Of a stretch of 64,000 nucleotides of DNA, positions 42,952-50,847 are shown piece by piece. Source of the stretch: Rhizobium sp. P40RR-XXII (lineage in GTDB: Bacteria > Pseudomonadota > Alphaproteobacteria > Rhizobiales > Rhizobiaceae); assembly GCF_012641405.1 (NCBI RefSeq), contig NZ_JABAII010000001.1, forward strand, positions 434,001 through 498,000. Direction: 5' to 3'. Under the pieces are notes generated by a model. The model was not told where the DNA came from and did not search any database. It was given only the letters and a program-made list of their open reading frames with translations. The position numbers and the translations under genes were made by a program. Every line of letters begins with the position of its first letter. The stretch's first letter is position 1.

Positions 42952-43773
42952 ATGGTAATGGCGGCGGCAGGCACAAGACCGCAGAGAGCGCGTGGTCGCG
43001 GCCATCTTGCGGCCAAATCGCTTGGCGGCCGCACGCGCCTCGCCGAGCTTTTTCAGGAAGGGGCGGCCAAGATCAGGCTGCCGGAGACCTTCGATCATTC
43101 CATGGAAGCCGTCATCATCAACACCGCCGGCGGCCTTACCGGTGGCGACCGGATGGATTGGAGCGTCGCCGCTGCGCCGGGTACGCGCATCGATGTGACG
43201 ACGCAGGCCTGCGAGAAAATCTACAAGGCTTCGGCCGGTACGGCCGAGGTGGAGACATCCATAAGGATTGGCGCGGGCGCGCGGGTCGATTGGCTGCCGC
43301 AGGAGACGATCCTGTTCGACCGAGCCTCGCTTTCGCGTGCGTTGAATGTCGAGCTTGACGACACGGCCGAATTCCTCGCCGTCGAAGCGATCCTGCTTGG
43401 ACGGAAAGCCATGGGTGAGGTTATGGCGCAGGGGCTGTTCCGGGATCGCTGGTGCATCCGTCGCGGCGGACGGCTGGTTCATGCCGAGGAGCTGCGCCTG
43501 GATGGCGATGTGGCCGCATTGACGGCCAAGGCGGCGGTCCTGAGCGGCCAGGTTGCCTTCGCGACCCTGCTTTATATCGGGCCGCAGGCCGAGACCTATC
43601 TCGGCCGGATCAGGCCGCTCCTCGAAACGCATATGGGAGGCGCCAGCCATTGGGGCGAGAAGCTCGTTGTGCGGCTCGCCGCCGCTGATGGTTTCGCGCT
43701 CAGAAAAATCCTCATCCCGATCATTTCCGCCTTGCGCAATGGAGCGCCTGTGCCGAAAGTCTGGAACCTGTAG
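42952..43773 (+). CDS. ureD: Urease accessory protein UreD
   Basis: A 273-residue urease maturation factor that binds apo-urease and, with UreF and UreG, forms the nickel-insertion complex. Family blocks are [51 protein letters not shown] and [19 protein letters not shown] chose the ATG at 42952 because GGAG lies 6 bases upstream; a GTG at 42940 would add four residues. It ends [10 protein letters not shown]. The next gene, ureA, is separated by a palindromic repeat element. Confidence 0.93.
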   Translation: MVMAAAGTRPQRARGRGHLAAKSLGGRTRLAELFQEGAAKIRLPETFDHSMEAVIINTAGGLTGGDRMDWSVAAAPGTRIDVTTQACEKIYKASAGTAEVETSIRIGAGARVDWLPQETILFDRASLSRALNVELDDTAEFLAVEAILLGRKAMGEVMAQGLFRDRWCIRRGGRLVHAEELRLDGDVAALTAKAAVLSGQVAFATLLYIGPQAETYLGRIRPLLETHMGGASHWGEKLVVRLAAADGFALRKILIPIISALRNGAPVPKVWNL

Positions 43774-43778
43774 TCCCT

Positions 43779-43889
43779 GGAGCCGGATGATTTTAGGCTT
43801 GCATGATCTAAAATCACCCGGCTCCAAAATCAAAAAAGTAGAGCATGATGTCCTCCGAAAACCGCTCATACTTTTCGGCATCATGCTCT
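43779..43889. repeat. Double-palindrome element between ureD and ureA
   Basis: Two strong hairpins in tandem. The first pairs GGAGCCGG-A-TGATTTTAG (43779-43796) with CTAAAATCA-C-CCGGCTCC (43808-43825), one mismatch in 18. The second pairs AGAGCATGATG (43840-43850) with CATCATGCTCT (43879-43889) and, inside it, CCGAAAA with TTTTCGG. It differs from the four-copy family but shares the AGAGC end. It ends 26 bases before the ureA start. Confidence 0.75.
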
Positions 43890-43915
43890 GGAAACAGCAA
43901 TCACATAGGTAGGCG

Positions 43916-44218
43916 ATGAACCTCACTCCGAGAGAAAAAGACAAGCTGCTGATTTCCATGGCGGCGATAGTGGCGCGGCGGCGGCTCGAACGCGGCGTCA
44001 AGCTCAACCATCCCGAAGCCATCGCGCTGATCACCGATTTCGTGGTCGAAGGCGCGCGCGACGGCCGCCCGGTCGCCGAGCTCATGGAGGCCGGTGCCCA
44101 TGTCATTACCCGCGATCAGGTGATGGAGGGCATCGCCGAGATGATCCACGACGTTCAGGTCGAGGCGACATTTCCCGACGGCACCAAGCTCGTGACCGTC
44201 CACGAGCCGATCCGGTGA
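43916..44218 (+). CDS. ureA: Urease gamma subunit
   Basis: The 100-residue small structural subunit of nickel urease, which hydrolyses urea to ammonia and carbamate in the cytoplasm. It begins [27 protein letters not shown], and [22 protein letters not shown] and [15 protein letters not shown] are diagnostic. The start follows a TAGG site. It is the first structural gene, with a DUF1272 gene inserted before ureB. Confidence 0.97.
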   Translation: MNLTPREKDKLLISMAAIVARRRLERGVKLNHPEAIALITDFVVEGARDGRPVAELMEAGAHVITRDQVMEGIAEMIHDVQVEATFPDGTKLVTVHEPIR

Positions 44219-44225
44219 GGCTGCC

Positions 44226-44480
44226 ATGCTGGAGCTGAGGCCAAATTGCGAATGCTGTGACAGGAATTTGCCGCCGGAGAGTACGGTAGCGATGATCTGC
44301 ACCTTCGAATGCACGTTCTGCGCCGATTGCGTCGATACGGTATTGGGCGACGTCTGCCCGAATTGCGGCGGTGACTTCGCGCGGCGTCCCATCCGTCCAG
44401 CTGCCTTGCTTGCCAAATATCCCGCTTCGACCAAGCGTGTTCTGAAAGCTGAGGGATGCGCGCCCGTCCGGGCTGCATGA
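44226..44480 (+). CDS. DUF1272 Cys-rich small protein
   Basis: An 84-residue protein beginning [19 protein letters not shown] with two zinc-ribbon-like Cys groups (CECC, then [12 protein letters not shown] and [10 protein letters not shown]). Proteins of the DUF1272 family are found scattered in bacteria with unknown function; the Cys pattern suggests a bound metal. It starts 7 bases after ureA and ends 10 bases before ureB, so it is clearly part of the urease operon, as also seen in other rhizobia to my recollection. A metal-related role beside a nickel enzyme is tempting but unproven. Confidence 0.85.
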   Translation: MLELRPNCECCDRNLPPESTVAMICTFECTFCADCVDTVLGDVCPNCGGDFARRPIRPAALLAKYPASTKRVLKAEGCAPVRAA

Positions 44481-44490
44481 GGAGAGAACC

Positions 44491-44796
44491 ATGATCCCAG
44501 GTGAAATCATCGCTGCAGGCGACGACATCGAACTCAATGCCGGAGCGCCGACCGTGACGCTCGAGGTTTCCAACACCGGCGACCGGCCGGTGCAGGTGGG
44601 AAGCCACTATCACTTTGCTGAGACCAATGCCGGGCTTGCCTTCGACCGCGACAAGGCGAAGGGAATGCGGCTCGATATTCCCGCCGGAACCGCCGTGCGT
44701 TTCGAGCCGGGGCAGACACGCTCGGTGACGCTGATCCCGCTGTCGGGCAAGCGCGAAGTCTACGGTTTCCGCCAATTGGTCATGGGCAAGCTTTAG
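44491..44796 (+). CDS. ureB: Urease beta subunit
   Basis: The 101-residue beta subunit of urease. It begins [18 protein letters not shown] and shows [21 protein letters not shown], the family block, and [32 protein letters not shown] lies just upstream of the ATG. It is followed 16 bases later by an LprI-like gene rather than directly by ureC. Confidence 0.97.
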   Translation: MIPGEIIAAGDDIELNAGAPTVTLEVSNTGDRPVQVGSHYHFAETNAGLAFDRDKAKGMRLDIPAGTAVRFEPGQTRSVTLIPLSGKREVYGFRQLVMGKL

Positions 44797-44812
44797 ATCT
44801 CGGGGAAGTTTA

Positions 44813-45250
44813 ATGTCGATGAAATTTCTTGCATCTGCCGCGGCTCTTGCCGCAATCCTGGTCTGCGGTCCTGCCTTTGCGTTGAAAACTACGCGCGAGC
44901 CGAAGGCCGACTGCGCCAATGCACAGACGCAGACGGACCTGAATGTTTGCGCGGTGCTCGATTTCGGTACGGCCGACAAGGCGTTGAACGCGCAATGCAC
45001 GAAAACCAGGGCCGCGATGGTCGCCATCGATGCGGATCTCGACAACAACATGAAGGGCGCGGAAAAGGCGCTCATCAAGGCACAGCGTGCTTGGGTGGAT
45101 TATCGCGACGGCGAGTGCGAGGCGCAGGGGTTCCAGGCGCGCGGCGGCTCCATGGAACCAATGCTTGTTTCCGGTTGCAAAGCTGATTTGACTAAGAAGC
45201 GAACGAAGGAATTGAAGGATCTCGCCGCTGGGCCGGAGGGCAATCAGTGA
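44813..45250 (+). CDS. LprI-like (DUF1311) secreted protein
   Basis: A 145-residue protein with a signal peptide (KFLASAAALAAILVCGPAFA) and a mature domain of the lysozyme-inhibitor LprI type: ADCANAQTQTDLNVCA, then helical repeat EKALIKAQRAWVDYRDGECEAQG and a final Cys (VSGCKADLTKKRTKEL). Four Cys could form two disulphides. It lies inside the urease operon between ureB and a further accessory gene, with which it overlaps by 4 bases (GTGA). Its role in urease or urea use is unknown; periplasmic location makes contact with urease itself unlikely. Confidence 0.85.
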   Translation: MSMKFLASAAALAAILVCGPAFALKTTREPKADCANAQTQTDLNVCAVLDFGTADKALNAQCTKTRAAMVAIDADLDNNMKGAEKALIKAQRAWVDYRDGECEAQGFQARGGSMEPMLVSGCKADLTKKRTKELKDLAAGPEGNQ

Positions 45251-45891
45251 GCCTGAGGCGCACCGTGATGATCGTCGGCAATGGTGAGATCGCGGCAGGC
45301 GCCGCGGATGTCATCGATGTCGCCGATCTCGTGATCCGCTTCAACGATTGTCGCTCGATGGGGGCCGGCGGCAGCCGCACCGATGTTGTCGCTGTCTGCA
45401 ACACGGGCCGGCCGGCGCGCGCAATGCTCGGCTCGGCCGAGTGGCGCAAGAGCACCGCCGTTGCCTCCGCGTCGGAAATCTGGAGCGTGCGCGATCCAAG
45501 AAAATTCGCCGCACTGCGCGCGCCACTGGCGACCTCGCATCCGGAACTCGACGACTTCTGCGATGATTATACCGACCAGTTTGCTGCCTTTTGCCGTGCG
45601 ACGGGCAAGCGGCATGTCGTGATCGATCAATCCGTTCACGAAGGCGTTGACACGGCGCTGGCGGGTTACGATCCCGGCTCCTTCGTGGTGCCGAGCAGCG
45701 GCATGATCGTGATTGCCGATGTGCTGTTGCGCCATCCCGACGACGACATCGCCATTACCGGTTTCAGCCACACGGGCTGGGACGAACATCCCTTTGCCGC
45801 CGAAAAACGGTTGGTGGACGCCTACGTATCCCTTGGCCGCCTGCGGCGCCTTGCCGACACGAACCTCATCTCTGCCTCCCAAGGAGACTGA
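45247..45891 (+). CDS. Urease-operon protein with sialyltransferase (GT29) motifs
   Basis: A 214-residue cytoplasmic protein, called only a urease operon accessory protein in rhizobial annotations as I recall. It has no signal peptide or membrane segment. Near the N-terminus, VMIVGNGEIAAGA and VADLVIRFNDCRSMGAGG with the following SRTDVVAVCNTG match the order of sialylmotif L. Near residues 148-170, VPSSGMIVIADVLL and IAITGF match sialylmotif S. His181 and Glu186 (HPFAAE) fit the HxxxxE sialylmotif VS. The start is GTG at 45247, overlapping the previous stop by 4 bases. The stop is 3 bases before ureC. The enzymatic activity and the sugar donor are unknown. Confidence 0.8.
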   Translation: MSLRRTVMIVGNGEIAAGAADVIDVADLVIRFNDCRSMGAGGSRTDVVAVCNTGRPARAMLGSAEWRKSTAVASASEIWSVRDPRKFAALRAPLATSHPELDDFCDDYTDQFAAFCRATGKRHVVIDQSVHEGVDTALAGYDPGSFVVPSSGMIVIADVLLRHPDDDIAITGFSHTGWDEHPFAAEKRLVDAYVSLGRLRRLADTNLISASQGD

Positions 45892-45894
45892 TCC

Positions 45895-47607
45895 ATGCCC
45901 TACAAGATTTCCCGTGCCGCCTACGCCAACATGTTCGGACCGACCGTCGGCGACAAGGTTCGGCTGGCCGATACCGAATTGTTCATCGAGGTGGAGAAGG
46001 ATTTCACCACCTATGGCGAGGAAGTGAAATTCGGCGGCGGCAAGGTCATTCGTGATGGCATGGGACAGAGCCAGGTGACGCGCGCCAACGGTGCCGTCGA
46101 CACCGTTATCACCAATGCGCTGATCCTCGACCATTGGGGGATCGTGAAAGCGGATATCGGCTTGAAGGACGGCCGCATCGTCGCGATCGGCAAGGCCGGC
46201 AATCCGGATATGCAGCCTGATGTCAACATCATCGTCGGACCGGGCACGGAAGCGATCGCGGGCGAGGGCAAGATCGTCACCGCCGGCGGCATGGACAGCC
46301 ATATCCATTTCATCTGCCCGCAGCAGATCGAGGAAGCCCTGATGTCGGGCATCACCACCATGCTTGGCGGCGGCACCGGGCCGGCCCATGGAACGCTGGC
46401 AACGACCTGCACGCCCGGCCCCTGGCATCTGGCGCGCATGATCGAGGCTTTCGACGCCTTCCCGATGAATATCGGCCTGTCGGCCAAGGGCAATGCGTCC
46501 TTGCCCGCCGCCTTGGAGGAGATGGTACTCGGCGGTGCCTGCTCACTCAAGCTGCATGAGGACTGGGGCACGACGCCGGCGGCGATCGACTGCTGCCTCA
46601 GCGTTGCCGACGAATACGACGTTCAGGTGATGATCCACACGGATACCTTGAACGAAAGCGGCTTCGTCGAGGATACGATCGGCGCCATCAAGGGTCGCAC
46701 GATCCATGCATTCCACACTGAAGGCGCGGGCGGCGGGCACGCGCCCGATATCATCAAGATCTGCGGTCAGTCGAACGTCATTCCCTCTTCGACCAATCCG
46801 ACGCGGCCCTATACGGTTAATACGATCGCCGAGCATCTCGACATGCTGATGGTCTGCCATCATCTGTCGCCGTCAATCCCGGAGGATATCGCCTTTGCCG
46901 AGAGCCGAATCCGCAAGGAGACGATCGCCGCGGAGGATATTCTTCACGATATCGGCGCCTTCTCGATCATTTCATCCGACAGTCAGGCCATGGGCCGCGT
47001 CGGTGAAGTGGCAATCCGCACCTGGCAGACCGCCGACAAGATGAAGCGGCAGCGTGGCCGCCTTGCACAGGAGATCGGCAACAACGACAATTTCCGCGTA
47101 AAGCGTTATATCGCCAAATATACGATCAACCCGGCGATTGCGCACGGCGTCAGCCATGAGGTCGGCTCGATCGAGGTTGGCAAGCGTGCCGATCTGGTAC
47201 TCTGGAATCCGGCCTTCTTCGGTGTGAAGCCGGAGATGGTGGTGCTTGGCGGCTCGATCGCTGCTGCTCCCATGGGCGATCCGAATGCCTCGATCCCGAC
47301 GCCGCAGCCGATGCATTACCGGCCGATGTTCGGCGCCTATGGCAAGAATCGGACGAATTCCTCGGTGACTTTCGTTTCCCAGGCCGCGTTCGATGCCGGG
47401 CTTGCCGGCAAGCTCGGTATCGCCAAGGCGCTGCTGCCGGTCAGGAACACCCGCGGTGGCATCTCCAAGGCATCGATGATCCATAACAGCCTCACGCCGC
47501 ATATCGAGGTGGATCCGGAAACCTATGAAGTGCGCGCCGATGGCGAGCTCCTGACCTGTGAGCCGGCGACGGTGCTGCCGATGGCGCAGCGCTATTTCCT
47601 CTTCTGA
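45895..47607 (+). CDS. ureC: Urease alpha subunit
   Basis: The 570-residue catalytic subunit with the two-nickel centre. The metal ligands are seen in [14 protein letters not shown] (His pair), the carbamylated Lys near residue 219 ([12 protein letters not shown]), [13 protein letters not shown], and [13 protein letters not shown]. The flap motif VCHHL holds the active-site Cys near residue 321 and the neighbouring His residues. It starts [29 protein letters not shown], and AAGGAG lies 8 bases before the ATG. It is followed by 276 bases and a diguanylate cyclase gene before the accessory genes. Confidence 0.98.
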   Translation: MPYKISRAAYANMFGPTVGDKVRLADTELFIEVEKDFTTYGEEVKFGGGKVIRDGMGQSQVTRANGAVDTVITNALILDHWGIVKADIGLKDGRIVAIGKAGNPDMQPDVNIIVGPGTEAIAGEGKIVTAGGMDSHIHFICPQQIEEALMSGITTMLGGGTGPAHGTLATTCTPGPWHLARMIEAFDAFPMNIGLSAKGNASLPAALEEMVLGGACSLKLHEDWGTTPAAIDCCLSVADEYDVQVMIHTDTLNESGFVEDTIGAIKGRTIHAFHTEGAGGGHAPDIIKICGQSNVIPSSTNPTRPYTVNTIAEHLDMLMVCHHLSPSIPEDIAFAESRIRKETIAAEDILHDIGAFSIISSDSQAMGRVGEVAIRTWQTADKMKRQRGRLAQEIGNNDNFRVKRYIAKYTINPAIAHGVSHEVGSIEVGKRADLVLWNPAFFGVKPEMVVLGGSIAAAPMGDPNASIPTPQPMHYRPMFGAYGKNRTNSSVTFVSQAAFDAGLAGKLGIAKALLPVRNTRGGISKASMIHNSLTPHIEVDPETYEVRADGELLTCEPATVLPMAQRYFLF

Positions 47608-47883
47608 GGACGCTTCCAAGCTTAACCATCGGTGGGTATGAGAAAATCCCGGTTTTCCGGGGTTTTCCGATGTTGCGCACCGAGTTCGGTTTTGTCGAAG
47701 GCGTGGTGTGGCGGTGCTCGCGCGTCGCATTTCCATCCGCAACCCTGATTTTGCGGATGGGGCGCCCTTGGTTGTTCACAACTTGGGAAATGCAACGCAT
47801 TTTAATCATTACATTAAAGACCTGGAAGCGCCTTCACCCCTATCTCACATGATCGAAACGGTAGGCTGAGGAAGGTGAATCGC

Positions 47884-48744
47884 ATGAGACGATGGATTTC
47901 GCTGCAGGCCGAGCTCGGTAACTTTCAGCAGCGACGTGCGATTTTTATTTTCGCGCTTAAGATGAGTTTTGTCGCCGTCATCATGTCGCTTGGCATCATC
48001 GTGGCGATGCTTTTCCTGCTGCAATGGTTCGATCTCCTGCCGTTACCGATTCTGGAGGCGATGCGCTTCGGCGTTCTCCTGGCGTGGATCATCGGCGGCA
48101 CCGTTTCCGGCGGGGTGGCTGTGCTGGCGGGCTTTTCGATTCACCGGCTTGCCGTCTCCCGCGCCGAGTTCGAGCGGCTGAGCCGCACCGACACGCTGTC
48201 CGGCCTGCTCAATCGCCGCGCTTTCACCGAAGCGCTGAATACGGCCGGAGACTGCGCCTCGTTGGTCATCTTCGACCTCGACCGGTTCAAGACAGTCAAC
48301 GATCGCTTCGGACACGCATCCGGCGATGCCGTGATCGTTGCGGTGTCGCAGATATTTTCCGGCGTCTTTACGGGAGATGACGTGATTGCCCGGCTCGGCG
48401 GCGAGGAATTCGGCGCCATCGTTTATGGGGGTGACACCGCCGAACGCATTGCCCGCATCGAGGAGATCAAGGAACAGATCGCCGCGCACTCGATCGCCGT
48501 CGACGGCGGTTCGGTGAAGATCACCGTTTCCGCGGGGATTGCCGACATAGACAGGGATCGCAAGACGGAGATCGTCTATGCCGCGGCCGACAAGGCGCTT
48601 TATCTTGCCAAAACGCTCGGCCGCAATCGTGTCATGCACGAGCGCGAGCGGCTGTCCCAGGTCTGGCATCGCTGCGCCACCGAGCAGGAACAGGAAGCGA
48701 CGACCGATCCCCGGGAACTGCAGCGCTATGTGCAGCGGATGTAG
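47884..48744 (+). CDS. Membrane diguanylate cyclase (GGDEF)
   Basis: A 286-residue membrane protein that should make cyclic di-GMP from two GTP. Two membrane segments lie at residues about 20-50 and 55-90 (MSFVAVIMSLGIIVAMLFLLQWF, then MRFGVLLAWIIGGTVSGGVAVLAG). The GGDEF domain starts near TDTLSGLLNRRAF, has VIFDLDRFKTVNDRFGH and the active site RLGGEEFG. The residue four before the last Asp of the inhibitory site (expected RxxD before VIARL) is Thr (TGDD), so product inhibition is probably absent. An in-frame GTG at 47875 is an alternative start. It interrupts the urease operon between ureC and ureE. Confidence 0.85.
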   Translation: MRRWISLQAELGNFQQRRAIFIFALKMSFVAVIMSLGIIVAMLFLLQWFDLLPLPILEAMRFGVLLAWIIGGTVSGGVAVLAGFSIHRLAVSRAEFERLSRTDTLSGLLNRRAFTEALNTAGDCASLVIFDLDRFKTVNDRFGHASGDAVIVAVSQIFSGVFTGDDVIARLGGEEFGAIVYGGDTAERIARIEEIKEQIAAHSIAVDGGSVKITVSAGIADIDRDRKTEIVYAAADKALYLAKTLGRNRVMHERERLSQVWHRCATEQEQEATTDPRELQRYVQRM

Positions 48745-48822
48745 CGTATAGGCGCGTCATTGATGCTTGCACAGCAGGTGACTATTTTGCATGGTCTGAC
48801 AAAGTCATAATTTGGAACCGCC

Positions 48823-49299
48823 ATGCAACGCGTTACTTCCTATCTACCTGCCGGCACCCCTTCTTCTAATCCGATCGATCGTGTCGTCCTGCCGCATGAT
48901 CTCCGGCATCTGCGCCGCAAGCTGCTGCATCTCGAAAATGGTGACATGGTCATGCTCGACCTCAAGGAGCCGGTGCTGTTTGCCAGCGGCGATCTGCTGG
49001 TGCGCGAGGATGGTGAGCTGATCGAAATCGTCGCGGCCGACGAAAAGCTCTTCGAAATCCGCCCGCGCGACCGCAGGCATCTGATCGAGCTCGCCTGGCA
49101 TCTCGGCAACCGGCATCTGTCCGCGCAGATCGAGGAAGAGCGCATCCTGATCCTGCGCGATCACGTGATCCGCTCCATGCTCGAAGGATTGGGGGCTGCC
49201 GTGACCGAGGTGAGCGAGCCTTTTCAGCCGGCTCGGGGTGCCTATCACTCGCATGGCGGCCATTCGCATGGGCATGACCATCATCACTCGCATGATTGA
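48823..49299 (+). CDS. ureE: Urease accessory protein UreE (nickel carrier)
   Basis: A 158-residue cytoplasmic metallochaperone that delivers nickel to UreG. The peptide-binding N-terminal domain includes [29 protein letters not shown]. The metal-binding domain has [14 protein letters not shown] with the conserved His and [13 protein letters not shown]. The C-terminal tail is a His-rich cluster ([18 protein letters not shown], residues about 140-158). It begins 78 bases after the diguanylate cyclase and 6 bases before ureF. Confidence 0.95.
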   Translation: MQRVTSYLPAGTPSSNPIDRVVLPHDLRHLRRKLLHLENGDMVMLDLKEPVLFASGDLLVREDGELIEIVAADEKLFEIRPRDRRHLIELAWHLGNRHLSAQIEEERILILRDHVIRSMLEGLGAAVTEVSEPFQPARGAYHSHGGHSHGHDHHHSHD

Positions 49300-49305
49300 G
49301 CATCG

Positions 49306-49986
49306 ATGACCGATACGACGGAAGATCGCGATCTGCAGGCACTCCTGCGGCTGATGGCCTGGCTGTCGCCGGCCTTTCCGGTGGGGTCCTTCGCCTATTC
49401 CGGCGGTCTCGAGCGTGCGGTACACGACGGTCTGGTGCGTGACAGCGCCGGGCTGGGAGATTGGATTTCCGCCTTGATCCAGAATGGTTCGGTGTGGAAT
49501 GACGCGGTCCTGCTGGTCGAGGCTCATCGAGCAGACGGGGACATGCCGCGGCTTGCAGCAGTTGCGGAACTGGCGGAGGCGCTGGCCGGCTCGAAAGAGC
49601 GGCACAACGAGACCATGCTGCTCGGCGATGCCTTTCTTTCGGCCGCTACCGCCTGGCCGCACGAGATCTTCTCCATGCTTCCGGCAAGGACAGCCTACCC
49701 GGTTGCGGTCGGGGCGATCGCTGGCGCCCATGGCATCCCAGCTGAAAAGGCGGCCGCTGCCTTCCTGCATGCGCTGGCCTCGCAGATGGTGTCAGCCGGC
49801 ATCCGGCTCGGTGTCAGCGGACAGAAGGACGGCGTCGCCATTCTCGCGCGACTGGAGGGTCTTTTTGCCGCTATGGCGCGGCGGGCGGCGCACTCCAGCC
49901 TCGATGATCTCGGTTCGGCGAGTGTGCAAGCGGATATCGCCAGTCTGCGCCATGAAACCCAGGGCACGCGGCTTTTCCGTTCGTAA
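49306..49986 (+). CDS. ureF: Urease accessory protein UreF
   Basis: A 226-residue helical protein of the UreDFG maturation complex, which regulates the UreG GTPase. Family blocks are [53 protein letters not shown], and [39 protein letters not shown]. It starts 6 bases after ureE. After its stop a repeat element separates it from ureG by 208 bases. Confidence 0.95.
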   Translation: MTDTTEDRDLQALLRLMAWLSPAFPVGSFAYSGGLERAVHDGLVRDSAGLGDWISALIQNGSVWNDAVLLVEAHRADGDMPRLAAVAELAEALAGSKERHNETMLLGDAFLSAATAWPHEIFSMLPARTAYPVAVGAIAGAHGIPAEKAAAAFLHALASQMVSAGIRLGVSGQKDGVAILARLEGLFAAMARRAAHSSLDDLGSASVQADIASLRHETQGTRLFRS

Positions 49987-50069
49987 TGCGCGCCATCGGG
50001 AAAATATCACAATCGAGGCTTCACCTACGTCATTCGCCGCTGTGCGGCGGCCGACCGCTTCGCTATGCT

Positions 50070-50173
50070 AGAGCAATTCCAGGAAAAGTGCGCAGCGGTT
50101 TTCCGTCCGGAATTGCGAGAAAACAAAGAGATAGAGCGGTTCACAGATTCTGCGAAAAGCCGAACCGCTTTAG
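50070..50173 (+). repeat. Palindromic intergenic element, copy 3 of 4
   Basis: Same orientation as the copy at 32511: AGAGCAATTCC, AGGAAAAGTGCG, GTTTTCCGTCCGGAATTGCG, then a hairpin AGAGCGGTTC/GAACCGCTTT. It sits between ureF and ureG and ends 22 bases before the ureG start, separating two genes that are normally adjacent. Confidence 0.8.
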
Positions 50174-50194
50174 CGCTTTATCGGAGTTGCAAGC

Positions 50195-50806
50195 ATGAAA
50201 TCGAGACATGGACCCTTGCGCGTCGGCATCGGCGGCCCAGTCGGATCCGGCAAGACGGCGCTGACCGAGAAGCTGTGCAAGGCGATGCGCGACGACTATT
50301 CCGTCGCCGTCATTACCAACGACATCTATACGACGGAGGATGCGGAAGCGCTGGTGCGGATGCAGGCGCTGACCTCGGACCGCATCGTCGGCGTCGAAAC
50401 GGGCGGATGCCCGCACACCGCGATCCGCGAGGATGCGACGATCAATCTGCAGGCCATTGCCGGCCTGAACGAGCGGCTTCCCGATCTTGACGTGGTCTTC
50501 ATCGAATCCGGTGGAGACAATCTGGCGGCGACCTTTTCGCCCGATCTTGCCGATATCACCATCTATGTGATTTCGGTGTGCCAGGGGGAGGAAATCCCGC
50601 GTAAGGGCGGTCCCGGCATCACCAGGTCCGACCTCCTCGTCATCAACAAGAAGGATCTGGCGCCCTTCGTCGACGTGGATCTCGAGGTTATGGATCGTGA
50701 CGCCAACCGGATGCGCCAGGCGCGGCCCTTCGTGTTTTCCGACATGAAGCGGGGCGAGGGCGTCAGCGCGATCGTCAGTTTCCTAAAAGAACAGGGCGGC
50801 CTTTAA
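50195..50806 (+). CDS. ureG: Urease accessory GTPase UreG
   Basis: A 203-residue SIMIBI-class GTPase whose hydrolysis drives nickel insertion into urease. The P-loop is [17 protein letters not shown] (about residues 9-25). Other family blocks are [34 protein letters not shown] with the CPH nickel-binding motif, [20 protein letters not shown], and [11 protein letters not shown] for the base. Start ATG at 50195. Its end forms a GGGCGGC/GCCGCCC hairpin across the stop codon (50794-50813). It converges with the RND transporter gene. Confidence 0.97.
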   Translation: MKSRHGPLRVGIGGPVGSGKTALTEKLCKAMRDDYSVAVITNDIYTTEDAEALVRMQALTSDRIVGVETGGCPHTAIREDATINLQAIAGLNERLPDLDVVFIESGGDNLAATFSPDLADITIYVISVCQGEEIPRKGGPGITRSDLLVINKKDLAPFVDVDLEVMDRDANRMRQARPFVFSDMKRGEGVSAIVSFLKEQGGL

Positions 50807-50847
50807 GCCGCCCCGTCATCATCGGTTTTGCTCGGTCAAGAGGACCG

